From Hyphomicrobium sp. 12-62-95 (GTDB lineage: Bacteria > Pseudomonadota > Alphaproteobacteria > Rhizobiales > Hyphomicrobiaceae), in contig NCCZ01000009.1 of assembly GCA_002279935.1 (NCBI GenBank), forward strand, positions 183,128-247,127: a stretch of 64,000 bases of DNA, in the 5' to 3' direction. How positions within the stretch are numbered: the stretch's first letter is position 1; each line of letters starts with the position of its first letter. Below, one piece after another: positions 34,919 to 44,051 of this stretch. A model generated the notes under the pieces. That model did no database searches and was not told the DNA's origin. It worked only from the letters and a program-made list of their open reading frames with translations. The position numbers and the translations under genes were made by a program.

Positions 34919-35908
34919 TTAGCGGGTATCCATGGTGCGCCTAGCGGCATAGGTGCGCGCAGTTTGTGAAGGGGCTTCGGCAAACATCGCCCTGTAGTCT
35001 TGGGCGAAGCGGCCGAAATGCCAGAAGCCCCAAGCGGTGGCGGCTTCGGTGACGCTGCCGCATTGTTTGAGGGTTCGTCGTGCGGCGTTCAAACGGACGG
35101 CTCGAAGATATTGGGCCGGGCGAATGCCGAGTGTGCGCTGGAAACAGGTTTGCAGGGTTCGCCGCGAGATGTCGAGCGATCTGCAGATATCTTCGATCGT
35201 GAGATTAGTGTTTGCTTGCTCCAGGACGAGATTTTGCGCGTCGCGGACCACTGCGTGGCACCGCGTTTCGGTGAGGGACAAGGGTTGCTCGCTGTCATCG
35301 GGGCTCAGGCATGCGATGACAGCGCGGGCCGCATCGGCTGCGAAGGCGCCGGAGAGTGCGGGCGCTGCTGCGCCGATCTGGCCGGACTGCAGCGTTTCGA
35401 CGGCACCGGTCAACAAGAGGCGTAATTTCTGCTGCACGGCCGGCTGGATCGGCTTGAGGCGGGCGCGTTGCGCGTGGAGTGCCAGCGTCTCGAATTCGTC
35501 GGACAGCATGACCGTGTGCAGGATCGCAACAGGGATAACCAGGCCTGCCATGTCGAGGCCGTTGGGGGTTTGATATTCAAAGCCGTTCGATCCGGAGAAA
35601 ATGTGCGCCTGGCGGCCATCGCAGGATTGGCCGCAGAACTTGGCGGAGCCGGGGATCGAGAGTGGGATACCGATCGCAACGAGACCGTCGGGGAGGGCGC
35701 CCACTTGATGCAGCGACTGATTGGTTTTTTCGCGGAAGACATAGACGTGGCCCAGTGCAGCTTCGCATAGTTCGCCGCTGAACGCGCCGCCGGAGAGCTG
35801 ATTGTAGGTCTGGTTCCAGCCGTCGAGGAGGGCCGCCTGCTCGTCGATGTCGCGCGTATGGAATGTCCGCAGCGTGGGGGGCGGGTCCTTCTGCGCTGGT
35901 GCCGGCAT
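34919..35908 (-). CDS. AraC-family regulator, EutR-like
   Basis: A 329-residue regulator with a ~200-residue N-terminal sensing domain and a C-terminal double helix-turn-helix (ICRSLDISRRTLQTCFQRTL, then GSVTEAATAWGFWHFGRFAQ). The tail pattern GFWHFGRFAQDYRAMFAE.P is typical of EutR-type activators. Being divergent from the ethanolamine permease and lyase genes, it is the likely ethanolamine-responsive activator of that cluster. Confidence 0.8.
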   Translation of the reverse strand: MPAPAQKDPPPTLRTFHTRDIDEQAALLDGWNQTYNQLSGGAFSGELCEAALGHVYVFREKTNQSLHQVGALPDGLVAIGIPLSIPGSAKFCGQSCDGRQAHIFSGSNGFEYQTPNGLDMAGLVIPVAILHTVMLSDEFETLALHAQRARLKPIQPAVQQKLRLLLTGAVETLQSGQIGAAAPALSGAFAADAARAVIACLSPDDSEQPLSLTETRCHAVVRDAQNLVLEQANTNLTIEDICRSLDISRRTLQTCFQRTLGIRPAQYLRAVRLNAARRTLKQCGSVTEAATAWGFWHFGRFAQDYRAMFAEAPSQTARTYAARRTMDTR

Positions 35909-36229
35909 GCGGATCTGCCCCCATCAAATGAAGGACTTTGACCTTACGCACAAATGCGCGGGCCGAGCAAGGTGGCCGCACCGCACCCATCGTGCGGGCA
36001 ATGCTGCGCTGCAACGCAATCGGGACGTTTGCACCAAAGGCTGAGAGGTTGCCGTGGGGCGTTGCCGAAACTGGATAGCGGATCAGGTGGCGTGTCGCGT
36101 ACACGGGCCGGGAAGTCCCGCGGCCGGCGTGGCTAGATTTGGTCATCAGAAGGCGCACGATTTTGCGTCGTCGATGGCTAAGGCCACGCCCGGAATAATC
36201 GGGGCTCGTAACACTGGGGAGACGAGCGC
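35909..36229. other. Divergent control region, eutR-like / ethanolamine permease
   Basis: A 321-base spacer between the AraC-family regulator and the permease, expected to carry both promoters and the regulator site. I see a small palindromic patch (CGCACAAATGCGC near 35946-35960) but no confident -10/-35 pair and no cobalamin riboswitch features. Confidence 0.4.
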
Positions 36230-37675
36230 ATGGAAACGCATGGACCGTCCGGCGTCGAATACGAAGCCGTAGACAAAGACTATTTTGATAATCGGCAACT
36301 GAAGCGCGGTGCGGCGGGTTGGGTTTTGCTCGTCGGTCTTGGCGTCGCTTACGTGATTTCCGGCGATTTCGCCGGCTGGAACTTCGGATTGGAGCAGGGC
36401 GGTTGGGGCGGTCTGATGATCGCGTCGCTGCTCATGGCGCTGATGTACACGTGCATGTGCTTCGCGCTGGCTGAGTTGGCAACGATTGCGCCGACGGCGG
36501 GGGGTGGTTACGGGTTCGCGCGGCGGGCGTTCGGACCCTGGGGCGGCTTCCTGACGGGGACGGCGATCCTCATCGAGTATGCGATCGCGCCGGCGGCAAT
36601 TGCGGTGTTCATCGGCGGCTATATGAAGTCGCTGTTTGAAATCGATATCGCGCAGTGGGTGATCTCGGGAGGGTTCTTCGCGGTCTTTCTCGGCATTCAT
36701 ATCATGGGTGCGGGCGAAGCCTTGCGGCTGATCTTCGCCATCACGGCCTTGGCGGTGATCGCGCTGGTGGTCTGGTGCGTTGCGATGGTGCCGTTCTTCG
36801 ACAGCACCAAGCTGTTCGATATCGCGGTCAATCCGGAAGCGGCTGGCGCGTCGCCGTTCCTGCCGTTCGGATATTTCGGCATCTGGGCTGCCATTCCATT
36901 CGCGATGTGGTTCTTCCTGGCGATTGAGGGCGTGCCGCTGGCTGCGGAAGAAACGCAGGATCCCAAGCGTGATCTGCCGCGCGGTTTGATCGCCGGCATG
37001 TTCATCCTGCTCGCCTTTTGTATGTTGATCCTGGTGCTCGGGCCGGGCGCCGTCGGATCGGAGGCTCTCAAGACCAACACCAATCCTCTGGTGGCGGCGC
37101 TTGAGCATCCCTCGACATATGGCGGTCCGACAATGCTTTCGAAGTTCGTGAACTTCGTTGGTCTGGCCGGGTTGATCGCCAGCTTCTTCTCGATCATCTA
37201 CGCGTACTCGCGGCTCATCTTCGCCATGTCGCGCGCCGGGTATCTGCCGCGCGGCCTGTCTCTCACCAACTCGCGGCAGTCGCCGTGGATCGCGCTGATT
37301 GTACCCGGAATCGTCGGCTTCTTGCTGTCGCTCACGGAGCAAGGGGATCAGTTGATCCTGATGGCTGTGTTCGGAGCGACGATCTCGTACATCCTGATGA
37401 TGGCGTCGCACATCAAGCTTCGGGTGTCGGAGCCGGATCTGCCGCGGCCCTACACGACGCCGGGTGGTATCCTGACGTCGGGAATAGCACTCGTGCTCGC
37501 TTGCATTGCACTGGTTGCCGTCTTTTTGAGCGACAAGACCATGGCTGTGGCGGGAACCCAGATCAGCGTGGCGGCACTCTCGGCGATCGCTTACGCCGTT
37601 TTCGTTGCGTACTTCGCGCTCTATAGTCGGCATCATCTGGTGGCGCACGCGCCGGGCGAGGAAGATGCCGGCTGA
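36230..37675 (+). CDS. eat: Ethanolamine permease (APC superfamily)
   Basis: A 481-residue membrane transporter with about 12 helices. The N-terminal helix-1 region (GWVLLVGLGVAYVISGDFAG), the helix-2/3 region (LATIAPTAGGGYGFARRAFG) and WNFGLEQGGWGG are typical of the ethanolamine permease subfamily of amino-acid transporters. It would import ethanolamine for the lyase encoded immediately downstream. The ATG at 36230 follows a GGGGAGA ribosome site, and the gap to eutB is 71 bases. Confidence 0.9.
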   Translation: METHGPSGVEYEAVDKDYFDNRQLKRGAAGWVLLVGLGVAYVISGDFAGWNFGLEQGGWGGLMIASLLMALMYTCMCFALAELATIAPTAGGGYGFARRAFGPWGGFLTGTAILIEYAIAPAAIAVFIGGYMKSLFEIDIAQWVISGGFFAVFLGIHIMGAGEALRLIFAITALAVIALVVWCVAMVPFFDSTKLFDIAVNPEAAGASPFLPFGYFGIWAAIPFAMWFFLAIEGVPLAAEETQDPKRDLPRGLIAGMFILLAFCMLILVLGPGAVGSEALKTNTNPLVAALEHPSTYGGPTMLSKFVNFVGLAGLIASFFSIIYAYSRLIFAMSRAGYLPRGLSLTNSRQSPWIALIVPGIVGFLLSLTEQGDQLILMAVFGATISYILMMASHIKLRVSEPDLPRPYTTPGGILTSGIALVLACIALVAVFLSDKTMAVAGTQISVAALSAIAYAVFVAYFALYSRHHLVAHAPGEEDAG

Positions 37676-37746
37676 TGCCGCAGCCGTGACGTGATCAAGA
37701 TATGTTTGCGCCGGCCGCCGACACGCGGCCGGCGAAGGAGGATGAC

Positions 37747-39135
37747 ATGGCGGGTTATGCTTACGTGAGCGGGCACGAACGGTATGTGTTCCGCGACCTC
37801 AAGGACCTCATGGCGAAGGCGACGCCGCTCAGGTCGGGCGACCTGTTGGCCGGGGTGGCCGCCGGTGACGACACGGAGCGGGCCGCCGCGCAATTGGCGC
37901 TGGCCGACGTTCCACTGGGCGTTTTCCTGCAGGAGATGGTCGTTCCGTACGAGACCGACGAGGTCACGCGGCTGATTATCGACAGTCACGATGCGGACGC
38001 CTTCAAGGCAGTTTCACATTTGACGGTCGGCGGGTTTCGCGACTGGCTGTTGTCGGATCATGCGACGACCGAGGCGCTCGCCAAGCTGGTTTCGGGGCTA
38101 ACGCCGGAAATGGTTGCGGCGGTCTCGAAGATCATGCGGGTGCAGGATCTCGTCATGGTGGCGAAGAAGTGCCGCGTGGTGACCAAGTTCCGCAATACGA
38201 TCGGCCTCGAAAGCCGCATGGCGACGCGGTTGCAGCCGAACCATCCGACCGATGACGCGGCGGGCATCGCGGCGAGCATCGTCGATGGCCTGCTTTACGG
38301 CAACGGCGATGCGGTGATCGGGATCAATCCAGCGACCGATAGTATCGGTCAAGTGACGTCGCTCGTGCAGATGCTCGACGGCATCATCAGCCGGTATGAA
38401 ATTCCCACGCAGTCGTGCATTCTGACCCATGTGACGACGACCATCGAAGCGATCAACCGCGGGGCGCCGGTTGATCTCGTGTTCCAGTCGATCGCGGGAA
38501 CGGAGGCGGCGAACAAGAGCTTCGGCATCGACTTGAAGATCTTGAAGGAAGGCTATGAAGCCGGGTTGTCGCTCAAGCGCGGCACGGTTGGCGACAACGT
38601 GATGTATTTCGAAACGGGGCAGGGGAGTGCCTTATCGGCGAATGCGCATCACGGCGTCGATCAGCAGACCATCGAGGCGCGGGCGTACGCGGTGGCGCGG
38701 CCGTTCAAGCCGCTGCTGATCAACACCGTCGTCGGCTTTATTGGGCCGGAGTATTTGTACGACGGGCGGCAGATCGTGCGCGCGGGGCTCGAGGACCATT
38801 TCTGCGGCAAGCTGCTCGGGCTGCCGATGGGCTGCGATATTTGCTACACGAACCATGCGGAAGCCGATCAGAACGATATGGACGTTCTGCTCACCATGCT
38901 GGGCGTGGCGGGGATCAACTTCATCATGGGCATTCCCGGCTCGGACGACGTGATGCTGAACTATCAAACGACGTCGTTCCATGATGCGCTGTATGTGCGT
39001 CGCGTCCTTGGATTGAAGCCAGCACCGGAGTTCGAGGCGTGGCTGAAGGCGCAGGAAATTTTTGCAGCCGGCGAACAGGTGAGTTTGGGGCCGGATGTGC
39101 CGCGCGCGTTTCGCCGCGCGATTGCTGCGGAGTGA
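37747..39135 (+). CDS. eutB: Ethanolamine ammonia-lyase large subunit EutB
   Basis: A 462-residue catalytic subunit of the adenosylcobalamin-dependent lyase that splits ethanolamine into acetaldehyde and ammonia. It forms a TIM barrel, with the family sequences SRMATRLQPNHPTDD, VIGINPATDS, FQSIAGTEAANKSFG and CDICYTNHAEADQNDMD. The ATG at 37747 has AAGGAG six bases before it; an in-frame upstream extension to 37702 lacks a site. It is followed by eutC after six bases. No microcompartment shell genes or EutA reactivase lie in the window. Confidence 0.96.
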   Translation: MAGYAYVSGHERYVFRDLKDLMAKATPLRSGDLLAGVAAGDDTERAAAQLALADVPLGVFLQEMVVPYETDEVTRLIIDSHDADAFKAVSHLTVGGFRDWLLSDHATTEALAKLVSGLTPEMVAAVSKIMRVQDLVMVAKKCRVVTKFRNTIGLESRMATRLQPNHPTDDAAGIAASIVDGLLYGNGDAVIGINPATDSIGQVTSLVQMLDGIISRYEIPTQSCILTHVTTTIEAINRGAPVDLVFQSIAGTEAANKSFGIDLKILKEGYEAGLSLKRGTVGDNVMYFETGQGSALSANAHHGVDQQTIEARAYAVARPFKPLLINTVVGFIGPEYLYDGRQIVRAGLEDHFCGKLLGLPMGCDICYTNHAEADQNDMDVLLTMLGVAGINFIMGIPGSDDVMLNYQTTSFHDALYVRRVLGLKPAPEFEAWLKAQEIFAAGEQVSLGPDVPRAFRRAIAAE

Positions 39136-39141
39136 GGGGCG

Positions 39142-39966
39142 ATGGCGGACCATGACATGAGCGACAAGCCCCGGGGCGTGACAATTGCCAATCCGTGGAC
39201 GCATTTGCGCAAGCACACGCCGGCGCGCATTGCGCTGGGGCGGACGGGCGTGAGCTTGCCCACGACGGAGCATCTGGCTTTTCAGTTGGCGCATGCGCGG
39301 GCGCGCAGTGCCGTCCATCACGCGATGGATATGTCAAAATTGGTGCAGGATCTGGCGCGGTTTGGGCCGGTCGTGGAGGTGCAGAGTGCTGCGACGGACC
39401 GGCCAGCTTATTTGCAGCGGCCTGATTTGGGGCGGAAGCTGTCGGCAGAGTCCGCGGCGAAGCTCGCGGCTGAGGTGACGGGACCGTTCGATGTGGCGTT
39501 TGTGATTGCGGACGGGCTGTCGGCGTTCGCGATCGAGAAGAACATCGTGCCATTCCTGGAGGCGATGCTGGCGGTCTCTGACAAGGCGGGATGGTCGCGT
39601 GCGCCGCTGATCGTGGCGGGGCAAGGGCGGGTGGCACTTGGCGACGAGATTGGTGCCATCATCGGGGCGCGCATGGTGGTGATGCTCATTGGCGAGCGGC
39701 CGGGTTTGTCGTCGCCCGATAGCCTCGGCATCTATCTCACGTATGGTCCCAGGGTTGGTCTGACGGACGAAGCGCGCAACTGCATTTCGAATGTGCGGAG
39801 CGAGGGCTTGTCCTACGCGGAGGCGGCGTACAAGCTGCACTATCTCGCGTCGGAAGCGCTGAAGCGGTCGCTGTCGGGCGTGAATTTGAAAGATGATGCG
39901 GAGGTTCTGCCGAAGCCTGATGGCGTGGGGGCCGGCAACTTCTTGCTCGATGCGCCGAAGAGCTAG
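39142..39966 (+). CDS. eutC: Ethanolamine ammonia-lyase small subunit EutC
   Basis: A 274-residue cobalamin-binding partner of EutB. It has a helical N-terminus ([20 protein letters not shown]) and a Rossmann-like B12-binding domain ([46 protein letters not shown]). It is translated right after eutB. Its stop overlaps the convergent Lrp/AsnC gene by four bases. Confidence 0.95.
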   Translation: MADHDMSDKPRGVTIANPWTHLRKHTPARIALGRTGVSLPTTEHLAFQLAHARARSAVHHAMDMSKLVQDLARFGPVVEVQSAATDRPAYLQRPDLGRKLSAESAAKLAAEVTGPFDVAFVIADGLSAFAIEKNIVPFLEAMLAVSDKAGWSRAPLIVAGQGRVALGDEIGAIIGARMVVMLIGERPGLSSPDSLGIYLTYGPRVGLTDEARNCISNVRSEGLSYAEAAYKLHYLASEALKRSLSGVNLKDDAEVLPKPDGVGAGNFLLDAPKS

Positions 39967-40442
39967 TTGCGCGGACGGGTGAGCAGCGTGTCGGGGAGCG
40001 GGCGCGATTTCACTTCGCGCAGCGCGAAGCTGGAGCGCAGGCGCGTGACGCCCGGAAGGCGCGAGAGCTCCTGGCGATGGATGCGCTCGTAATCGGTGAG
40101 GTCGCGGGCAAGGACCGTCAGCACGTAGTCATCTTCGCCCGACATCAGGTGGCACGACACCACCGAGGGCGCAGCAGCGATGGCTTTCTCGAATTCGGCC
40201 AGCAGGATTTCGCTTTGGCTCTGCAAGCTGATCTGGACCAGGACGGTCATGTCGAGCCCGAGGGCGGAGCGGCTGACGCGGGCCTGGTAGCCTTCGATGA
40301 CGCCTTTCTCCTCTAGGGCTCTGATGCGCCGGGCGATGGCGGTGGGCGACAGGGGGATGCGCTCGGCGAGCTCGACCTGGGAGAGCCGCCCATTCTCCGA
40401 GAGGGCGCTCAGGATGGCCATATCAAGCGCATCTAGGTCCAC
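39963..40442 (-). CDS. Lrp/AsnC-family regulator, probably of ald
   Basis: A 159-residue feast/famine regulator with a GTG start. The N-terminal helix-turn-helix ([20 protein letters not shown], then [12 protein letters not shown]) is followed by an RAM ligand-binding domain ([19 protein letters not shown]). It is divergent from alanine dehydrogenase, with tandem 10-bp repeats in between, which suggests an AldR-type role: amino-acid-responsive control of ald. Confidence 0.88.
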   Translation of the reverse strand: MDLDALDMAILSALSENGRLSQVELAERIPLSPTAIARRIRALEEKGVIEGYQARVSRSALGLDMTVLVQISLQSQSEILLAEFEKAIAAAPSVVSCHLMSGEDDYVLTVLARDLTDYERIHRQELSRLPGVTRLRSSFALREVKSRPLPDTLLTRPRN

Positions 40443-40460
40443 TGGCGCATGAATCCTGCG

Positions 40461-40490
40461 TTATTGTGCTTTATCGTGCTTATTATCTGC
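40461..40490. promoter_or_regulatory. Three phased 10-bp repeats, candidate Lrp/AsnC operator
   Basis: TTATTGTGCT, TTATCGTGCT and TATTATCTGC follow each other without gaps between the regulator and ald genes. The 10-base period equals one helical turn, as expected for an oligomeric Lrp-type protein bound on one DNA face. Matching to the regulator is inference. Confidence 0.55.
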
Positions 40491-40583
40491 GCATTGAGTT
40501 CAAAATACAAGTCAGATTGCTGACCTTCGGCGCGCGAATGTGATCACATTTAACCCAGCGAATTTGCCCGCCAGGAGGACATC

Positions 40584-41708
40584 ATGCGGATCGGCGTTCC
40601 CACAGAGATCAAGACCAACGAGTACCGGGTCGGCTTGGTGCCGGGGTCGGTGCGCGAACTGACCGCCAAGGGTCATGAGGTGTTCGTGCAGGCGGGTGCC
40701 GGCGCCGGAATCTTTGCCGATGATAATGCCTACGAATATGCCGGGGCTAAGATTCTTCCCGACGCGGCGGCCGTTTTCGCTCACAGCGAGATGATCGTGA
40801 AGGTGAAGGAGCCGCAGAAAGTCGAGTGGGAGCGGCTGCGTCCGGACCACATCCTGTTCACGTATCTGCATCTGGCGCCCGACGCGGAGCAGGCCAAGGG
40901 GCTTCTTGCTTCGGGTGCGACGGCGATTGCTTATGAGACAGTGACGGATGCGAACGGCGGTCTGCCTCTGCTGGCTCCCATGAGCGAAGTGGCGGGGCGT
41001 TTGTCGATCGAAGCGGCAGCGATTGCGCTGCGCCGTCCGACGGGTGGTTGCGGCGTGCTGATGGGCGGCGTGCCGGGTGTGAAGCCGGCGAAGGTAGTTG
41101 TGCTTGGCGGCGGTGTGGTCGGCACGCATGCGGCGCGCATGGCTGCGGGGCTCGGCGCGGACGTGACGATCCTCGACCGGTCGTTGCCGCGGCTGCGGCA
41201 GCTCGATGATCTGTTTCAGGGGCGCGTGCGCACGCTCGCTTCCACGATGTCGACTGTGGAAAGCGAGGTGCTGGCGGCCGACGTGGTCGTGGGTGCGGTG
41301 CTGGTTGCAGGGGCGAGTGCGCCCAAGCTCGTGACGCGGGACATGCTGAAAGCCATGAAGCAAGGCGCGGTTCTGGTCGATGTTTCGATCGATCAGGGTG
41401 GGTGCTTTGAGACGTCGAAGCCGACGACGCATGCCGACCCGACGTTCGAGGTCGATGGGATCATTCATTATTGCGTCGCCAACATGCCGGGCGCGGTGCC
41501 GAATACGTCGGCGCAGGCGCTGAACAACGCGACGCTGCCGTTCGTGTTGAAGCTCGCCGAGAAGGGGCTCGCTGCGTTCGACCGCGATCCGCATCTGGCG
41601 GCGGGGCTGAACGTCAAGGACGGCCGCATCATGCATCAGGCCGTTGCCCTGTCGCTGGGCTTCGATCGGCTGGGCGAGGGAAAGCCGGTGGCGCTCGCGG
41701 CTGAATAA
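40584..41708 (+). CDS. ald: Alanine dehydrogenase
   Basis: A 374-residue NAD-dependent L-alanine dehydrogenase interconverting alanine with pyruvate and ammonia. The catalytic residues fall at the canonical positions, Lys75 (VKVKEPQ) and His96 (FTYLHLA). The Rossmann motif VLGGGVVGTHAARMA is near 171-185, and ADVVVGAVLVAGASAPKLVT and DVSIDQGGC are conserved. A GGAGGA ribosome site precedes the ATG at 40584. A strong terminator follows. Confidence 0.97.
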   Translation: MRIGVPTEIKTNEYRVGLVPGSVRELTAKGHEVFVQAGAGAGIFADDNAYEYAGAKILPDAAAVFAHSEMIVKVKEPQKVEWERLRPDHILFTYLHLAPDAEQAKGLLASGATAIAYETVTDANGGLPLLAPMSEVAGRLSIEAAAIALRRPTGGCGVLMGGVPGVKPAKVVVLGGGVVGTHAARMAAGLGADVTILDRSLPRLRQLDDLFQGRVRTLASTMSTVESEVLAADVVVGAVLVAGASAPKLVTRDMLKAMKQGAVLVDVSIDQGGCFETSKPTTHADPTFEVDGIIHYCVANMPGAVPNTSAQALNNATLPFVLKLAEKGLAAFDRDPHLAAGLNVKDGRIMHQAVALSLGFDRLGEGKPVALAAE

Positions 41709-41738
41709 GGCGCGGGCGCAGATCTAAAAGCGAGATTG

Positions 41739-41775
41739 AGCGGGGTGGCGCCAAGAGCGCTGCCCCGCTTTTTTT
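41739..41775 (+). terminator. Rho-independent terminator after ald
   Basis: A 13-bp GC-rich stem (41739-41751 with 41757-41769, one wobble), a 5-base loop and seven T residues. Confidence 0.88.
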
Positions 41776-41780
41776 GTGTT

Positions 41781-42440
41781 TCAGTGTGGGCCGGAATTTG
41801 CCGTGGCAGTGCGACGGGCGCGCTCGAAGTGGAAGATGATCAGCGCGCTGGCTACGGCGGCGAAGAAACACCAGACGGAGGTGAAGGCGTTCCAATACAT
41901 CCAATAGGAGACGATGGAGCCAATGAAAATGACGAAGCCTGCGAGCGCCACGGCTCGATGCGATGAGAGCATGAGCGAGAGGCAGGTGGCGACGGGATAG
42001 AGGATGCGGATTGCGAACGGCAGATCCGGGTCGGCGCTATAGGCGATGTGGTGGTCTTGGATGCTAGCGGTACGCGGGGCATCGGCGAGAGCTGTGAAAA
42101 AGTAGAGCGCGACGGCGACGCCGGCTGCGATGCACAGCGCGATCCACGTTTTGCGGCGTGGGTCTGGCTCGGCTGCGTAGGCGGCGAGCGGGGCGAAGAC
42201 CGGCCAAAAGACCAGGGCGAAAATCAGGAAGCCTTCGGTGAGTGCGGCGCTGGTGGCGGATGTGGGATCGCGCGCGAGATGGAGCCAGAGAAAGCCTTCG
42301 ATGGCCTGTTGGAGCGCGAAAAAGACCGGCATGGCGGCGAGCGGCCAGTCGCCTGGTTCGCGGACGCGGGACAAGCAGGCGGCTCCGGCGGAGCCGGCGA
42401 CCGCGGCGGCGATGAAGCTGGCTGGGGCGGAAAAGCACAT
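41781..42440 (-). CDS. DUF6629-like polytopic membrane protein
   Basis: A 219-residue integral membrane protein with about seven hydrophobic helices. The N-terminal MCFSAPASFIAAAV and AMPVFFALQQAIEGFLWLHL segments resemble the DUF6629 family, whose function is unknown. It stands alone, facing the ald terminator. Confidence 0.72.
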   Translation of the reverse strand: MCFSAPASFIAAAVAGSAGAACLSRVREPGDWPLAAMPVFFALQQAIEGFLWLHLARDPTSATSAALTEGFLIFALVFWPVFAPLAAYAAEPDPRRKTWIALCIAAGVAVALYFFTALADAPRTASIQDHHIAYSADPDLPFAIRILYPVATCLSLMLSSHRAVALAGFVIFIGSIVSYWMYWNAFTSVWCFFAAVASALIIFHFERARRTATANSGPH

Positions 42441-42523
42441 GCTGGCCTCACTCCGGGGGTGTTTGGTCAGAGTGTGCGGGCGGGCGAGAGGCCGGGCAAG
42501 ACTTTCTCAGCGCGTTCGTTGGT

Positions 42524-42946
42524 TCACTGCTTCTGATCGTGCAGCCGCTGGCGGAAGTCGGCGATGGAGACGATGGCGCGGGAGTGCTCGCCGGAGCCGA
42601 TCTGACGGATGCCGTCTTCGGCGGTGACGCGGAAGAAAAGGCGGCGGCCTTTGATCTCAATGAGTTCGGCGGTGGCGGTGACGAAACGGCCGATGGGCGT
42701 TGGGGCAGTGTGGTCGACGGCGATGCGGATGCCAAGCGATGTGTGACCGGCGTCGAGGAGGTGTTCGCTGGCGTCGACGGCTGCGGCTTCCATCAGGGCG
42801 ATCATGACGGGGGTGGCGAGGACGGCTTCGCCACCGCTGCCGACATGGGCGGCGGTGTGGGTGTCGTCGACGGTGATGGTGGCCGATCCCGTGGCGCCCA
42901 CCTGCAAGGGACCCGCTTCTTGCATTGTGTTCTCTGTTTCAGCCAT
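42524..42946 (-). CDS. FlK-like hotdog thioesterase
   Basis: A 140-residue single hotdog-fold protein. Its pattern resembles fluoroacetyl-CoA thioesterase FlK and related short thioesterases: HVGSGGEAVLATPVMIALME (Thr and Glu of the active site), then SLGIRIAVDHTAPTPIG (His). The likely reaction is hydrolysis of a small acyl-CoA; the natural substrate is unknown. Confidence 0.78.
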   Translation of the reverse strand: MAETENTMQEAGPLQVGATGSATITVDDTHTAAHVGSGGEAVLATPVMIALMEAAAVDASEHLLDAGHTSLGIRIAVDHTAPTPIGRFVTATAELIEIKGRRLFFRVTAEDGIRQIGSGEHSRAIVSIADFRQRLHDQKQ

Positions 42947-42991
42947 GGCGTGAGTGTGCCAGCAGTTTGGCTGGCGGGGAAGACAAAGTGG

Positions 42992-43519
42992 CTAATCGGC
43001 TTCAGGACGGAAGAGGTCGCCGGCGCAGTTGAGGTAGGCTTGGCGCACGCGATGGGGCATAGGACGGGGGAGATCGTAGGCGATCGTGTTGCCGTTCGTG
43101 GTGACGAATTCGAAGCGGCCACCCATCACCATCAATTCTTGCGCGAAGCTCGAACCGGCAAAGCCTTCAAGGACGGTGCGGGTTTCGACGAGGCCATCGC
43201 CCAAGAGTTTCGATGGGGGAAAGAGGACGGCGGTGTCGTGCGAGGCGGTGGCAAGTCGCACGGATTTGATCGCGTCGCTGCTGGCATTGGGACGGGCGCG
43301 AACGGCAAAGGCGGTGCGATCGCCGTCGCGAAACGCGATCATCTCGCCGATGGCAGACGCCTTGCCGCTTGTTACCGTCGAGGTGAGGCCGCAGCCGGCA
43401 ATCTCGCCGTTTTCCAGTAGCGTGACGGGGTCAACGGTCACAAGCGGCTCCGCGCTTGCCAATGATGTGGGGACCATGGCGAGCGCGAGCAGAATCGTGA
43501 ACCGTGCGTGGGGGCGCAT
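42992..43519 (-). CDS. Exported protein of unknown function (175 aa)
   Basis: A 175-residue protein with a signal peptide (MRPHARFTILLALAMVPTSL, cleaved after ASA) and a beta-rich body (FAVRARPNAS, ELMVMGGRFEFVTTNGN) with two cysteines. Not recognised. The ATG at 43519 is preferred because it overlaps the stop of the preceding exported-protein gene (TAATG); the frame open to 43666 only shadows that gene. Confidence 0.68.
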   Translation of the reverse strand: MRPHARFTILLALAMVPTSLASAEPLVTVDPVTLLENGEIAGCGLTSTVTSGKASAIGEMIAFRDGDRTAFAVRARPNASSDAIKSVRLATASHDTAVLFPPSKLLGDGLVETRTVLEGFAGSSFAQELMVMGGRFEFVTTNGNTIAYDLPRPMPHRVRQAYLNCAGDLFRPEAD

Positions 43520-43956
43520 TACTGCGCCTTCGACATTTCGATGAGGCCGGGGGCGACGCTGCCGGCGGGCCCGATCTCTTTGTAGGCTTCCTTGCAGCTC
43601 AATTGGTGGGCGAGGCGGCAGGGGTTTGGATCGGCTGTGTGAGCGCAGGCGAGCGTCTTCTTCCACGATTTGAGAACGGTTTCGGCCTGGACGTTGAATT
43701 TCTCCAGATCGGCGCCGGTGAAGGCGGATGCGAGCGCTTCGGCCTTGGAGGTTGGTTTCATGTCGAGGCAGACGGCGGCCATGCCGGCGGCTTGGCCGTA
43801 GCGAATGCCGGCGTCGCGGGGATTGGTGAGGTCGCCGAATTTCGCAGGCGACGGCGCGGTGGCGTCTTCGGCAATGGCTGGTGCGTGGGCTGTTGCTATG
43901 ACCGCAACGAGAGCTATGGCGAACAGACGGGCGGCCAGCTTGGCGAGGTTAGGCAT
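43519..43956 (-). CDS. Exported Cys-rich protein, paralogue of the gene at 44052-44441
   Basis: A 145-residue protein with an N-terminal signal peptide (ending HAPAIAED). It has four cysteines in the mature part and a C-terminal motif CRLAHQLSC...YKEIGPAGSVAPGLIE. Nearly the same motif (CRKSKILSC...WSEIGPEGTALPGLLE) ends the neighbouring gene, so the two are tandem paralogues. Function is unknown; secretion to the periplasm is inferred. It is translationally coupled to the downstream exported protein (TAATG). Confidence 0.7.
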   Translation of the reverse strand: MPNLAKLAARLFAIALVAVIATAHAPAIAEDATAPSPAKFGDLTNPRDAGIRYGQAAGMAAVCLDMKPTSKAEALASAFTGADLEKFNVQAETVLKSWKKTLACAHTADPNPCRLAHQLSCKEAYKEIGPAGSVAPGLIEMSKAQ

Positions 43957-44051
43957 CAGTTTCCTCCGGGATGATTTCCCGAGTGTACGAGATGGCGGCG
44001 GGATCGGGTCAGTGGTTTTCGATGCTGCGGCGCGTCATTGGTGCGCTCGAC

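Noticed and set aside
36146..37648. 500-codon minus-strand frame opposite the ethanolamine permease
   Set aside because: Mirrors the permease codons, has Arg/Gln/His-rich composition and no family match.
37676..37746. Cobalamin riboswitch ahead of eutB
   Set aside because: The spacer is 71 bases, too short for the fold, and no B12-box was seen here or upstream of the permease.
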